From positions 443,183,831-443,247,830 of the forward strand of contig JAHZTW010000001.1 in the NCBI GenBank assembly GCA_020283515.1: DNA of 64,000 nucleotides. Reading direction: 5' to 3'. A program made the position numbers and the translations under genes. Of the stretch, positions 22,592-35,966 are shown piece after piece; the stretch's first letter is position 1, and every line of letters begins with the position of its first letter. A model generated the notes under the pieces. It did no database searches and was not told where the DNA came from. It worked only from the letters and a program-made list of their open reading frames with translations. This DNA comes from Alliaria petiolata (taxonomy: Eukaryota; Streptophyta; Magnoliopsida; Brassicales; Brassicaceae).

Positions 22592-24212
22592 GAACCAGTC
22601 CATATATTCAGAGGCGATAGAAAGTAACTAACTTTGGAAATATGTAGGGTCTTCGGAATTAATTAAGACAACCTTTGAGTTAATTTTTACCAAAAACAAA
22701 ATAAAAAACCCTTAAGTTAATTCCAAGGTGCAACTGACCACTATCCTTTTTTTTTTCTCTTGTAGTTTTGTTTTAACACCTGACTATCCTTTTTTATTTA
22801 CATCCTTACAAATTACAACCTAGAAAGAGGATTGACCCACCAAAATCGAGTATGATCTCACACTGAAAGCAAACATATGTTATGCAAATGTGACATTGAG
22901 TGTGCACACGTGTGAGAAGGGAATGGTGGCATAGGAGACTGTGCAGGATAAAGACAGTGGTCGAGGACAACTAATATGCATTTGATTCAGGATATCATAT
23001 GAGTCGTACGTTCCTAATATTCTTGGTACGTACCTCCAACCACAAAACAGAAGATATGGATAGTTAGTTGCGGACAATCAGATGAAACTAAAAGACACAA
23101 TTAAGCGAGTGCTATAGCTAGTGAGTGCCATATAATTATTTGGTATACACCATTAATTCTTTCACATTTTGCTAGAATTCTTACATCGAAAATAAGAAGT
23201 GACATACACACTAGTAGAGCACATATAAATTAGACATAGATCGATATATATAGTATCAAAACCATATAAACTATTTCACCAGCTTTGTTAAGTGTTGTCA
23301 ACCCAATCACTATTATTTACATCTGATAACAATTATATATGTATATCTTTGTGATTATTTTTGCGTATAGATGCTGTTCAGGCCAGATTTTGGATTTTTC
23401 AGGTGGTTAAGTTTGTTATACATAGGAAAACCTCGATTGCTTGAAATAGCCTGCAAACGTAAATTGGGAATGGTTTGTCTGGATACTCTTCAGTGGGCCT
23501 CGGTCTACATAATTGGTGGGCCTGAGGATCCTTATAGTCCATCACAATCTCTATCGTTTTTACAAACAGGGGCGGGCATGTATATAATAATTAGGATAAT
23601 AGTATTATTAGTTTTTCATAGGCGCTTAATCTTATAATAAGATAATAGTTAATTCAGACCAAAGCATTTTGTTAATTAAATGATAATAATGGGGGGTTTG
23701 GGACCGAACCAAGACAGAACGTCTTTGATTAGTGGAACGACGCCGTTTATGCTGCCGGTGGCAGAGCCAGAAGGAAAAAAAAAAAAAAAAAAGAGGTTGG
23801 ATTTTGGATCTAAACACAATTGGGTCTCCTCCGCGAATTGATCACGACGCATCTCCTTGTCGTAAGCTTTTCTGATCCCAAAAGGGCAATAGCTATGATG
23901 CTTCTCGTGTATCGGTTGCTCGAGTAATTTAGTCAGGCGCACCAGTTTTTGCGCTTGAAACTTTTCCAGTTTCCCGTGCATTGATTCAACAGTTTTATTG
24001 ATCTTGCGTTCACGTGTTGTGGATCTTAACTTGGGTCTTGATCTCTTAATCCCACGCTTGATCCTAGATCACGAGGATTTCGTCTTTTAGATGCTATACA
24101 AAATGAAGCCCCCGATTTGTTAATTTATTGTTTTCCTTCTGAGGCGCAGGGTCGGGGATGGATCTGGTCCGGTGATTTTTGAGATTTAGGCCGAGAACAA
24201 GTTTCAGTGGAT

Positions 24213-27200
24213 ATGGCTTGGTTCAGCGGAAAAGTTTCTCTGGGAGGTTTCCCAGATCTCACTGGGGCAGTAAATAAATTCCAAGAGAGCGTTAAGAACA
24301 TCGAAAAGAATTTCGACAACGCCCTTGGCTTTGACGAGAAGTCGGAATCTGGCGGCGAAGGTGCTCTTCTCACTCTCTCTTTTTTTTTTGTTTGTTGTTG
24401 TTGCAAAGAATGAATGTACTATATCATGCATCCCCGATCGCAATAATCTGCAAGTTTGTAGCTCTTTGTACTCACTGGTGAGGACATCAGCTACGAATGT
24501 GGCTATGGACTATAGTAGTGGTCAAGCCGCATTTGTTAAGATCGATCTGCTGTTTCAATGATGCAATTTTGGAAGTTATTGTGTTGTATTTTGCTTATTA
24601 CTTGCTTAGCTGAGAGAATATGCAGCTAGCATTTTTAATTCTCGGTATGGAAACACGGCGTTTGGATCAGTGGGTTTTGTTAGTGACAGCTAGTGTGATC
24701 TCAGGGGTATTCTGTGTCTACGTAACACTATTAAAAATCACTATCTTCTTCTTCTGTATTGTGGCATGTGTTTCCCGTAGCTTGGTTTGTTTTCACAACA
24801 GATTTCCTTTTTTTTTTTTTTTTTCCTTTTTAATGCAGCTTCAAGTATGTGGCCACCTGCAGTTGATACCAAAAGTCTCTTTGATCCCGTAATGTCCTTC
24901 ATGGGTAACACCTCTGATGAGAAACTGGATAGATTGGAAGGCTCTGTGAGTACAGAAAATCCGTCTCAAATCCAAGGAAAAGAAGAAGAAGAAAGATCTG
25001 GTAAGCTAGCCTCTGAACAAGCAGTATTCGTTGAAGCAATGAAAGAAACAAATGTGATAAAAGAAGCTGATCAAGCAGAATCTCCTGAGGTAACAGAGAC
25101 TGTTGTTTTAGATCTCAAAGATGATGAACCTGATTCACAGATGGTTCTCGAAGAGTCTTCTGAATACTCTCTTCAGCGTCCTGAATCGTCTGGTGATACG
25201 ACTAGTCTTGAACCTAATGAAAAGCTAGAAATGACAGCTTCTCAAGAGTCACATTCAGAGCGACCCAAGTCGGAAGATGCTGGCTCAGAGGCAGAGGAGC
25301 TAAAGCCAGAGGATGGTGGAGCAAAAGAAGTTTTTGTAGCAAACAATGACGCAGTTTACTCCCATGTGTTTGATGGACCGCATAAGATTGCTGATACGGA
25401 TGAGACAACAAGTAAACAGGAAAGCGAGGGTGAAAATCTGGAAGAGAGAACCTCGTCTATAAATGTTGAAGTTTCACCTGATATAAATAATTTTAACAGG
25501 ATAGAGTCCCCTGATGCTCAACCGTCCTTAATTACCGAGTCAGATGGTCCTGCTTATGAGTCTCCTGTGCCAAAGAGATCTTCTTCAGATGAAATTTCAG
25601 AGAGAATTGTAGATTTTGTTTCTCGTGAATTGGATTCAAGAATTGATGCTTGTGAATTGAATGAGGGCCAGCGTTCGAGCTCTGCAACAAATGCTTCCGA
25701 CTCTGCTGATGTTGTTCTGGAATTAGAGAAGACCAAAAAGGAAATGAAAATGTTAGAAAATGCCCTGCAAGGTGCTGCAAGGCAAGCTCAGGTACATCTT
25801 AAGGTTTCCATGACAGGGTTGTGCTACAGCTATGGTGCTTCTGGACCAATTTTTTCTGGTGATTTTGTTACAGGCAAAGGCTGATGAGATTGCAAAGTTG
25901 ATGCATGAAAATGAGCAGCTAAAATCTGTCACTGAGGATTTGAAGGTACTAGAGAGTATGCGGAAAGTTCGTATTTTATTAGATGATGGATTGATTGTTT
26001 TACTCAGTCTTCCGACCATCTTCGTTTCCTTTGTGTTTATTCTTAACCTAATCAGAGGAAATCTAATGAAGCTGAAGTTGAGTCTTTGCGAGAAGAATAC
26101 CATCAGAGAGTTGCTACTCTTGAGAGGAAGGTATATCTATCTCCTTTGATTCTTCTCTTTTCTTTTTAAATATAACTTAACGGTGCTTATCTTTGTAGGT
26201 TTACGCTCTCACTAAAGAAAGAGATACACTTAGAAGAGAACAGAACAAGAAAAGTGATGCTGCGGCCCTTTTGAAGGAGAAAGATGAAATAATAAATCAA
26301 GTTATGGCTGAAGGTAAGGAAACCTTTTGGAATGCTTTGAATCATGGTTCATAATTTTCTGTTTTAAAAAATTGTTAATGGTTTTATGCATCCCGAGAGA
26401 GAACTGTAATTGTTTGAACATGTTTGAAAAATGAAAGGACTTCATTTTCTGCTCAGCTTGAGCCCCTGATGTTAATGCCCACCATTTCAGGCGAAGAGCT
26501 TTCGAAGAAACAAGCTGCTCAAGAGGCTCAGATCAGGAAGCTGAGGGCTCAGGTATATAATGAATGTCTACGAGTTTCGTATATATTAGTACCATCAGTC
26601 TCTTGCTTCTTCTCTTACCTTATTTTGTTTGCGTGTTAGATTAGAGAGGTAGAAGAAGAGAAGAAAGGACTGATCACAAAGCTTCAGGTAAATGATGTCG
26701 CGAGCAATGCTTTTGTTGTTTCACTTGCCATGTCATTAAGGATGAAACAGCATGAAGGGCTTGTCTTGATTTTCCAGAAACTTTTGTTAAAGCATTGTTC
26801 GAAAATCAATCTTCTTTTAGTCTGGATCAATATCCAAAAGACTAAAGCTTTGGCGTATTACTTTTTCCTTTAAATTGCCAGTCTGAAGAAAATAAGGTAG
26901 AAAGTATTAAAAGGGACAAGGCAGCTACAGAGAAACTGCTGCAAGAGACCATAGAAAAACATCAAGCCGAACTTACTTCTCAGAAAGAGTATTACTCGAA
27001 TGCATTAGCTGCAGCAAAGGAAGCTCAAGCATTAGCTGAGGAGCGTACTAACAACGAAGCGAGAACAGAGTTAGAGATTCGTCTAAAGGAGGCCGGAGAG
27101 AGGGAATCTATGCTAGTACAGGCACTGGAAGAATTAAGGCAAACCTTAAGCAAAAAGGAGCAACAGGTTTTGGCTTACTCGATCAAATTTGGGATATCTA

Positions 27201-29773
27201 CTACTGGGAACTTATCTGATAATTTTATTGATATTTACCTAGTCGGTGGTATTTTAATTTTATGCAGGCAGTGTATAGGGAAGACATGTTCCGTAGAGAA
27301 ATTGAAGACCTTCAAAGACGTTATCAGGTAAATCAAGACGTTTTATTGTCTTCATGTATATTTCTTTTGTCGGTTATTGTCGTTTGGTTACTCATTCTCC
27401 GACAAGCCCATCCTGTTTGAACATTACTTCTACTTACTAATAGTTTGTTTTGGTTACATTTTGTAAACTACCGTTTCCTGTAGGCTAGTGAGCGAAGGTG
27501 TGAGGAATTAATCACCCAGGTTCCCGAGTCTACAAGGCCTCTCCTAAGACAGATTGAGGCTATGCAGGTATGAGTTGATCCTTTCTTTTTTTATTTCCAG
27601 AAGTTTTCCTGAGATTAGAAACTTAAAATATAATATGTAACATTGCATGCTTCTTATCCGAATGACTATAGGAAACTACAGCCAGAAGAGCAGAAGCTTG
27701 GGCTGCTGTTGAGAGAACTCTGAATGCCCGACTGCAGGTATTTTGACCATCACTGCTCTATGCTTATATTCAGCCATTTAGTTTTATTTTCTCTTATCTT
27801 TTTGTTCATTTTCTACGAATATTTAGGAAGCAGAAACTAAAGCTGCCACAGCTGAAGAACGAGAGCGCTCTGTGAATGAACGCCTCTCTCAAACGTTATC
27901 AAGGATCAATGTTCTAGAGGCCCAGGTTTTTTCTATGCTCCTTGACACTGTTCTCCATTAATGTCACGTCTTTTCTCTAAGTTTTAGCTTACCCAGTTCT
28001 CCTATCCAGCTTTCATGTCTTAGAGCAGAGCAGGGCCAGTTAAGCAAGTCGCTCGAGAAGGAGAGGCAGAGAGCGGCAGAGAATAGACAGGAGTATCTGG
28101 CAGCTAAGGAGGAAGCAGATACCCTAGAAGGTCGAGCAAACCAACTTGAAGTGGAAATCAGGGAACTACGGAGAAAACATAAGCAAGAGTTGCAAGAAGT
28201 GCTGCTCCACAACGAGCTTATTCAAAAGGTGCTACATAGTTTTACAGACATAGCTTTATTAAGTAAGAATATGTCTCGTAATTAATGCCCTATCAGTTAT
28301 AGAGTTAAAAAGACTGAAGTACCCAGCGGGTTTATTAAAATTTATCAAAGTAGTGCTTCCGCAGAAGAAATGTTGTGCTTTCCGGAACTTATTCATCCCA
28401 AGTAGGACGTATATCTCATTCCACTGTGGTTGTCAATATTTAAATATATTGTTATGATGTACTTGAGATTCTACTAGCATGCAAACTACTTTAGTTCACT
28501 ACTCTTCTTTACTGTCCAAGTTGTTTCTCTACATGGCCAAAATAATTTCAGGACCTAGAAAGGGAGAAGTCTTCACGTTTGGATCTTGAAAGGACAGCCC
28601 GTATCAATTCCTCGGCGGCCTCTGAACAGCTTCCGATAGCAAGGCAAAATTCTTCCTTTGAGAATGGTATGATGCATCTCAATGTGGGTTAAATTTCAAT
28701 AATTCAGGCTTTGCGCATCTGTAATTCCTTAACTGTCATCAGGAGGCTTGCCAAGAAAGCTCTCAAGCGCAAGCAGCCTTGGCAGCATGGAGGAGAGCTA
28801 TTTTCTGCAAGCTTCGCTAGATTCTTCAGATAAATTTTCTGAGAAGAGAAGCATGCCTGAGGCAACTATGAGTCCATACTACATGAAGAGCATCACACCG
28901 AGTGCTTATGAAGCCACACTTCGACAGAAAGAGGGTGAACTTGCCTCATACATGTCCCGCTTGGTAGGTGTAGAAAATATCCAACTGTTCATCTATCGGT
29001 AGGGTTTTGGAAATTGGCTTAGAAATGGGATTTAGGTTCACATCAGTTTGTAATCTCAGAGCCCTTACAACGACTCACCTTGGAAAGCTTAAAATGGGGC
29101 ACCGTGGGTGTTGGGGATCAACATTACCCTTCTTTTTATAAGCTGGTTTAGAATGTTTAGCTCTAGTTGCATAGGCTGGTTCTTAGTATCATCCAGTAAT
29201 TTAGAAACTAGCTGTAAATTTAACCTATCCTACTTGTCCTGCCACAGGCATCAATGGAGTCTATCCGAGATTCCCTGGCTGAAGAACTAGTCAAGATGAC
29301 AGCAGAGGTATATATAGCGCCGAGGGTTTAGTTAGAGTTGTATGTTCCCTCATCAGTGTTTTATAAGGATGTGATTGTGGATGTAGTGTGAGAAATTAAG
29401 GGGGGAAGCGGATAGGGTGCCGGGCATAAAGGCAGAGCTGGAAGCACTAAGGCAAAGGCATGCGGCTGCTCTGGAATTGATGGGTGAGCGAGATGAGGAG
29501 GTAAGATATGCGAATTAAAATACTTGTATATATTATAATATATCCAGCATTTAGCAGTGGTAGGCGTTGAATAATAATAATAATAATAAAAAAACGGGTT
29601 TTGTGGTAGCTGGAGGAACTTCGAGCGGATATAGTGGACTTGAAGGAAATGTACAGGGAGCAAGTGAACATGCTGGTGAACAAGGTAAGGGGAACATATA
29701 CAAGCTTAGTAAAAAGTCTTTGATAGGCTCATGTTCATGGGTTTGTGCATTTTTGGGTTTACAGATCCAATGA
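24213..29773 (+). CDS. GC5: Golgin candidate 5 (TMF-like Golgi coiled-coil protein)
   Basis: GC5 is the plant counterpart of TMF/ARA160, a peripheral Golgi golgin that binds RAB6/RABH GTPases and tethers vesicles. Nineteen exons begin at 24213-24360 and 24839-25791 and continue with 25874-25945, 26056-26130, 26199-26313, 26491-26552, 26640-26687, 26882-27166, 27268-27327, 27484-27567, 27672-27737, 27827-27925, 28010-28228, 28552-28666, 28743-28963, 29248-29307, 29387-29500, 29610-29684 and 29765-29773. They total 959 residues with every junction in phase. The N-terminus MAWFSGKVSLGGFPDLTGAV is strongly conserved. An acidic low-complexity region follows to about 300, then nearly continuous coiled coil. 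The TMF/TATA-binding C-terminal domain ends MLVNKIQ. The last exon encodes only Ile, Gln and the stop. The long second exon carries most of the variable acidic region. Confidence 0.95.
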
Positions 29774-31085
29774 GAAAGCAAGTGAAAGATGCTGGTGAAC
29801 AAAAGTGTTGACAGGCGCATGCTCATGAGTCATGAGTAGGGACCATCTAATCCTTTTTTCCTCCTACTATTGTCTATTGTATAGCTATAAGCTACCACCA
29901 ACCTAAGCCCAGAATTTCATTTTATCCTTTTTCTCAGGAGGCTTTTTAAAAACAAACTTTTTATTTTGGCTGCTCGAAAGAAGATTTTTTTACAGTTTGT
30001 TCGTAATTAATTTGGAGACGAGAATAAGTAGAGTGCCCCTGTGTGACTGTCTCGTATGGTCGTCGGTCGTAATATAAAACATGCTTGTGTAGAAACCGCC
30101 GTGATTGAATTCATTAAAAGCCCATCATATATCAAATAGCAAAAAACTAAACTTGAATGAAGCCCAAATTGTTACGATAAGATGAATGTGGATGACTGAG
30201 AAAAAGATAAAATTAACGTAAAGCCCAAGGGGCCTCTGCTTAATTGTACTATATAATAACAGAAGCAGAAGGGCCCCGTGATGAATTAAAAATTAAAAGC
30301 CCAAGAGCATGGAGCCCCCTCTCTGGCTGTTTTGCGTCATCAGTTTTCTTTTTGGTCATCAGTTTCTTGTTCTGCTGTCACACGAGGATCCATCCATTTC
30401 CTCAAAAGTTTCTATTTTGTGTGTGTGTGTCAGTGTGTGTGTTTGTGTTTATTCACATATATAAATGTCATTATTTCATTTGTACTGTTTGTTTGTTTCT
30501 TCCAAGTAATAGTGTAAGGGGAAAAAAAGAGCGAGAATGTATGATAATTTATGGTCGGCATTGGTAATGTGGTAGGGTAGAGGCGAAGCAGGTGATTAAA
30601 ACCCATCTCGTCTCGCGGGAGAAGAGTGAAGAAGCATCTGGGGAGTGTGGCCAAAGCATATAATTATTTATTATTATTATATATATATATATATAAGTGT
30701 TGCTTATGATGATGATTAAGCTCCAAACCTGTCGCTCTCTAAAAAAGTAAAAAGCTCTTTCTTCGACTCGACGAATCCTCTTATCATTTCTCCTCTCCAG
30801 GTACTATCATCCTTCTCCTTGATCGCTATGCTGCTAGATCTGCCATTGCCTTTTGAATCGGCACTTTTGTTTTCTGATTTTACATTGCCTCGATTTTGTG
30901 TGTGTGGGCACACTTTTCGCATTTTAGATCTCACTTTTTGGATTCTGGAATTTTCGGTAGTAGCTCACGTCACGTCATGTGGGCTTTGATTTTGTTTTTA
31001 AATTGCGCCTCCCTCGTGTGTGGGGTTTTCTTCTACGGGGGTTGCATGTTGTGACTCAGCATTTGAACTTGATGTGCAGTAGCGG
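29774..31085. promoter_or_regulatory. Intergenic region and SGB1 upstream DNA with an AGCCCA motif cluster
   Basis: Between GC5 and SGB1 there are four AAGCCCA motifs in about 185 bp (near 30119, 30160, 30221 and 30299), resembling site II elements. An AT microsatellite lies at about 30676-30695 and a TG-rich tract at about 30418-30450. The bases before 31086 probably form the SGB1 leader and may include a leader intron. No coding sequence is supported. Confidence 0.45.
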
Positions 31086-34000
31086 ATGGATTCTGTTCGA
31101 CGCACTTACACCATTATGCGAGGTCGTCACATAGACAAGCGTGTTCCTTCTAAAGAGTTTCTCTCTGCTTTGGATAAAGCTGAAACTGCAGGTTTCTTTT
31201 TCCTTTTTCAACTTTAGAGTGGTTTATGCTGACGGAATGATGTCATAGATAAAAGAGGACTCTGATCTTTTGTTGCCTCGGCTCATGAACTTCAGATCAA
31301 TGTTTGCGCCTTAGGCATAGCTTTGTACCAACTTCTTACATTTGACATCTCTCGTATATAATAAGAACAAGTATTGAATAGACTGACTGTGACTGTGAAT
31401 TCCAGTGCGTCTGCCGACTGTGACGGGAAAAGACATCGGGAATCCTTCCTGGAAGCGATCTCTGCCTCACGTGCTCGTTGCATCACTGACTTCGCTTTTA
31501 TTCGGCTATCATCTTGGGTCTCTCCTTGTGACATTTGTTCCTTTTTTTTCTTTTCTTTTCATGTCTGCATTAACAGAAAGATGAATATACTTCTCATGCT
31601 GCTAGGTTGTCCTTTTATTCTTTTGCAGGGTTTGTTGATAGACTTCAAATCGTGTTTCTTTCTTCTCGATGCATTCTTGTTGTTAGAGCATTCGATATAC
31701 ATCAGTGACTTGGTTTCTTTTGAATGTATGTAATTGGGAAGAATAGGAAATTCATGCTTCTTTTTTGGACGCAGGGTTGTTAATGAAACTCTCGAAAGCA
31801 TATCAATTGACCTTGGCTTTAGTGGGAACACCATCGCTGAAGGTACCTATTCAAGAAGATAACTTGTTTTTCTGTTTTTTAAAGTCATCCTGCCTATCCT
31901 TCTGTCTCATCATTCCAAAAACCTTTTTCTGGTGGATGAAGGTCTTGTGGTTAGTACGTGCTTAGGCGGTGCCTTTATTGGATCTCTGTTCAGTGGGTTG
32001 GTCGCGGATGGTGTTGGGCGCCGTAGAGCTTTCCAGTTGAGCGCTTTACCAATGATTGTTGGAGCTTCAGTGAGGTGATCTTTGTCTTCTTCTTAACTTT
32101 TGGTTCAGGCTGTTGATTATGCATGACTGGGTACTGTTGGAACCTGTATGGGATAGGCTCTTTTCAGGCCTCGTTTTAGTTGGTCATGGGTTCTTAATAT
32201 CTGGTAAATTTTTTGTTGAACATGCATGTGGTCACTTATTTGAATATTTCGGATTCAAATTATTGCCTGCTGATTTGCTGAACGTTGTTGCCTAGGCTAG
32301 TCATTATGCAGCTGGGATTACATATATTCCCATAGTGATTTTCTGGTTGGATGACTATAGGCCGGCTATTTGTTACGGGCAATTGGTTTATTCCTTTGAA
32401 CATATTTGGCCTCAAGTCATTGCCTTGGTAGATTTTCAGTTATTCCAAGGTGTAGTCACTAGTTATGTTTAAGTCATTGTGTTGGTCTTTTATCCAGAGT
32501 CTGTATAAAATCACGAGATCTGTGTGCTTACAAATGTATTGTTTGCAGTGCAACAACTGAGAGTCTTGAGGGCATGCTCCTGGGAAGGTTTTTTGTCGGA
32601 ATCGGGATGGGCATAGGCCCTTCTGTTACGGCTCTCTATGTCACTGAGGTACTTGACATATACTTTGAAGTCTTTGTTTCTGCACTTGTTTTTCTATGAT
32701 CGCTATATGAAATTTGCTTCCTCACAGACTGTTGATGTGTGAATATAACTTGACGTACAATTCAGTGGCGAGTCTTGGATTTGATCCTTCAAATCAACAT
32801 GTTTACCACAAATATTGTTTCTAAAGATGGGATTCATCACCAATTTATTTTATTTTATCAAAGGCTGTTTGGGGTCAATGTAAGTAGATGTATGTTTCAG
32901 ATATAAAAAAGACATGAACTAGGCCATTAACACACAGCAGTGCATTGGCGCACATAAAAATTCATTTTAATAAAAGCTTTATTCGCATCACTGAATTAAC
33001 CTGAAGTAAACAGAAGTTTCTCTAGGCACATAACTTTCGCTCTGCAGGTGTCACCTGCTTATGTGAGAGGCACTTATGGCAGCTCTACTCAAATTGCCAC
33101 ATGTCTTGGACTCCTAGGTTCACTATTTGCTGGAATCCCAGCAAAAGACAATTTGGGCTGGTAAGATATTGACAAGAACTTGAGGAATACAAGGCTAAAT
33201 AGCCTCAATGGCCTGTTACAATGCTGTAAAATTAACTCTAAAACTGGTTTGTGTGGGCGAAGTTTAGAGCTCTGATAGGCCTCGAACCAACTTATCGTCT
33301 AGGTAGAGAAGATTGTACATTCGTGAATTCAAAGCGCATGGTAGTCCACTCTTTTTCGCTTGCTTCAGATGGCATGTTTGACTGTAGTTGTCCTTTATAA
33401 ACCCACCTACCTGCAATGAGGATCTTTGGTGTTTGGTTGAAATGCTGAAAATCTATTGGAATCCCTTCATCTTAAGTCCAAATCTTTTGCTGCAAATTCA
33501 TTAGTAGAACTCGACTTGAGAAAAGGCTTTGCATAGAAAGGAATCCTGAAATTTAAAAGCTACTAACAGATCACATGCTTTGGTCTACTAGGTCGGTGGT
33601 CACCCATATTGACAAGAATGTGTGCTATTTGGACATCTTGGCAGAATGATCAGCTAATAGGTTTCATGTTCTTGATTGTCTAAGGTGGCGTATATGTTTT
33701 TGGATATCCACAGTCCCAGCTGTAATGCTTGCTGTTTGCATGGAACTCTGTGACGAAAGTCCTCAGTGGCTTTTCAAGGTGACTTTTTCTCATTTTAACC
33801 CGCATAGCTCTTAAAGACATTTCTCATAAACCATATTTTTGTTGATTCTCTTTCTCTGTTTTAATGTCAGAGAGGAAGAGCAGCTGAAGCTGAAGCCGTG
33901 TTTGAGAAGCTACTGGGAGGGGCATATGTTAAAGCTGCTATGGCAGAGTTGACGAAGTCGGATAGGGGAGATGACGCAGATTCAGCCAAATTGTCAGAAT

Positions 34001-35516
34001 TGATTTTTGGACGCAGTTTTAGAGGTATGTGTGATCTTTAAACCAACAAGATTGTGACAACTTGTGGCACTGTTTTGATGTCAAATATTCCGGAAGTGGT
34101 GTCACGTCAAATATTAGATCTAGAGTTTTCCCATTGAGCCTAAACATTGGATGTAATGAGATTGGGGTTAGACCTGATCGTCAAAGAGTTGAATCATCTA
34201 TGCGGAAGGTATGTTAGTCGATTAACTGGATCCGTAGTGAAAAAGAGTCATTGTCATTTGCAAAAACATATGGATGACATGTGAAGCCTCTCTAACTTCA
34301 TTCATTTTTACGTTTTAATTTTCTCCGTTTGCAGTGGTTTTCATTGGATCTACCCTTTTTGCTTTACAACAGTTGTCTGGGATAAACGCTGTGTTCTATT
34401 TCTCATCAACTGTCTTCAAGAAAGCTGGTGTACCTTCAGCCTCTGCGAACATATGTGTGGGAGTCTGCAACCTCTTAGGTATTCAAGTGTGACCTTTTCC
34501 TGTATATTCTACTATAGTTTGAAAGGCATCATCGTGTTCACGATAATCTAGATAAGCAAATATGTGAAATGCGTCTTCAACCATTATTGACTCAGTAGAT
34601 GAGGTGGTGGCTTAGGTTCTAATACAAATGCGAAATTATGCGTTTAAAGGAGTAAACTTCCTCTTATCACAAAGATGATTATGAAAAGAAGAGATTCAAA
34701 ATATTTCCTTTGAACATGTTGAAATGATGATCTGTTTTTAAAGCGAATGTAAACATCATTCATGCTGTCATACAGGTTCTACTGTAGCGGTGATTTTGAT
34801 GGATAAGCTGGGGAGAAAAGTGTTGCTTATTGGGAGTTTTGCGGGCATGGTAATGGTTTGAGAGTGAAAATCGCTATTTGAATTAAACTTGACGCAGCTG
34901 GTACTTAACAGAGCTCCATGTGTATCATCTTTAACAGGCAGTATCGCTGGGTCTCCAAGCAATAGCATATACTTCGTTTTCATCACCCTTTGGAACCTTG
35001 TTTCTCTCGGTCGGAGGAATGCTACTGTAAGTTTTCTATTAAAAAAACTATGGTAGTGGAAACTGGAAAGAGGGGTGGATATTTTGGTAAACTCGGGGGT
35101 GTGACGATGCAAATGCAGGTTTGTGTTGTCGTTTGCAACTGGTGCTGGTCCTGTTCCAAGTCTTCTCCTGTCTGAGATATGCCCTGGTCGTCTTCGGGCA
35201 ACAGCATTGGCTGTTTGTCTTGCTGTCCACTGGGTATGGCTTTTTTTCTTTCTTATTTATTTTTGGAAATTGGATAATCTTGAAATAATAATAATAATAA
35301 TCTTGGAGAATGACGCAACAACAACAACAGGTAATAAACTTCTTCGTGGGGCTGCTGTTTCTGAGGATGCTGGAGCAACTAGGTTCGGTGCTTCTAAATG
35401 CAATCTTTGGGTTCTTCTGCGTGGTGGCAGTTATCTTTGTGCAGAAGAACGTGATTGAGACTAAAGGGAAGAGCCTCCAAGAGATAGAAATCAGTCTGCT
35501 CTCTGCCACACAGTGA
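31086..35516 (+). CDS. SGB1: Hexose-transporter-like MFS protein SGB1 (plastidic glucose translocator family)
   Basis: This is a sugar porter of the major facilitator superfamily. The Arabidopsis counterpart SGB1 (suppressor of G protein beta 1) is reported in the Golgi and suppresses the agb1 cell-wall/hypocotyl phenotype; its closest relatives are plastid glucose transporters. Thirteen exons (31086-31191, 31406-31517, 31775-31842, 31942-32074, 32549-32648, 33048-33160, 33685-33778, 33871-34024, 34335-34478, 34776-34849, 34938-35026, 35119-35233, 35331-35516) close to 495 residues. Twelve membrane helices are expected. Family motifs include ADGVGRRRAF between helices 2 and 3, ESPQWLFKRGRA before the central loop, QQLSGINAVFYF in helix 7 and VETKGKSLQEIE-like sequence at the C-terminus. 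The N-terminus MDSVRRTYTIMRGRHIDKRV is short and not transit-peptide-like, which favours a Golgi or other endomembrane location. Confidence 0.94.
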
Positions 35517-35966
35517 GGGATTCAGATTAGTTCTGGCTCTGTTTTTTCCATGGGAGTTACACAAGTCAAATGTACTACTAGTAGTAAAGTAGGCACCACA
35601 TCATGTAAGGAAATGGATATTGATCATTCAAGTATAGCCGCGGACATTTCAATTTATTGATTTTCTTCTAATAAGAGAAGTTGGAAAGGTTTACAACTTT
35701 TTAAAGGTCGGTTCCGAACCCATGTACAGAAACTTGTTTCTTGCAGCCTCTATAAATCACATGATGTTCCCTTATTGTATAGTGTCTGTTTGCAAAACAA
35801 CCCCCTCACCAGATCCTAATCTGGTTTCGGCTGCTTGCCTAAAGCTTTTTACACTTCGTTTCTTCAGTAACTCTAAGCACCCACTAAACTACTTGCATCT
35901 GCTTACTCTTCAAGACTTGGTGGCGAGGCTAAACAAGTGCTCTTCCCCATTTCCTCACCTCCATTT
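35517..35966. other. Convergent 3' flank between SGB1 and PEX2
   Basis: This is the 3' untranslated DNA of two genes facing each other. No coding sequence is supported. The 116-residue plus-strand frame here overlaps the PEX2 last exon on the opposite strand and has no family features. Confidence 0.5.

Larger units (their letters stand above)
21601..24212. other. Intergenic DNA between GL2 and GC5 with dispersed repeats
   Basis: No convincing gene is seen. The region holds a (TC)n(TA)n microsatellite (21831-21873), three copies of an 18-bp repeat (22479-22591), a related inverted copy at 23312-23332, and the GC5 promoter and leader at the right end. An 88-residue open frame at 23371-23637 has no recognisable similarity or supporting signals. 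Confidence 0.5.

Noticed and set aside
23371..23637. 88-residue plus-strand frame in the GL2-GC5 intergenic region
   Set aside because: No recognisable similarity, no supporting promoter or splice signals, and AT-rich surroundings.
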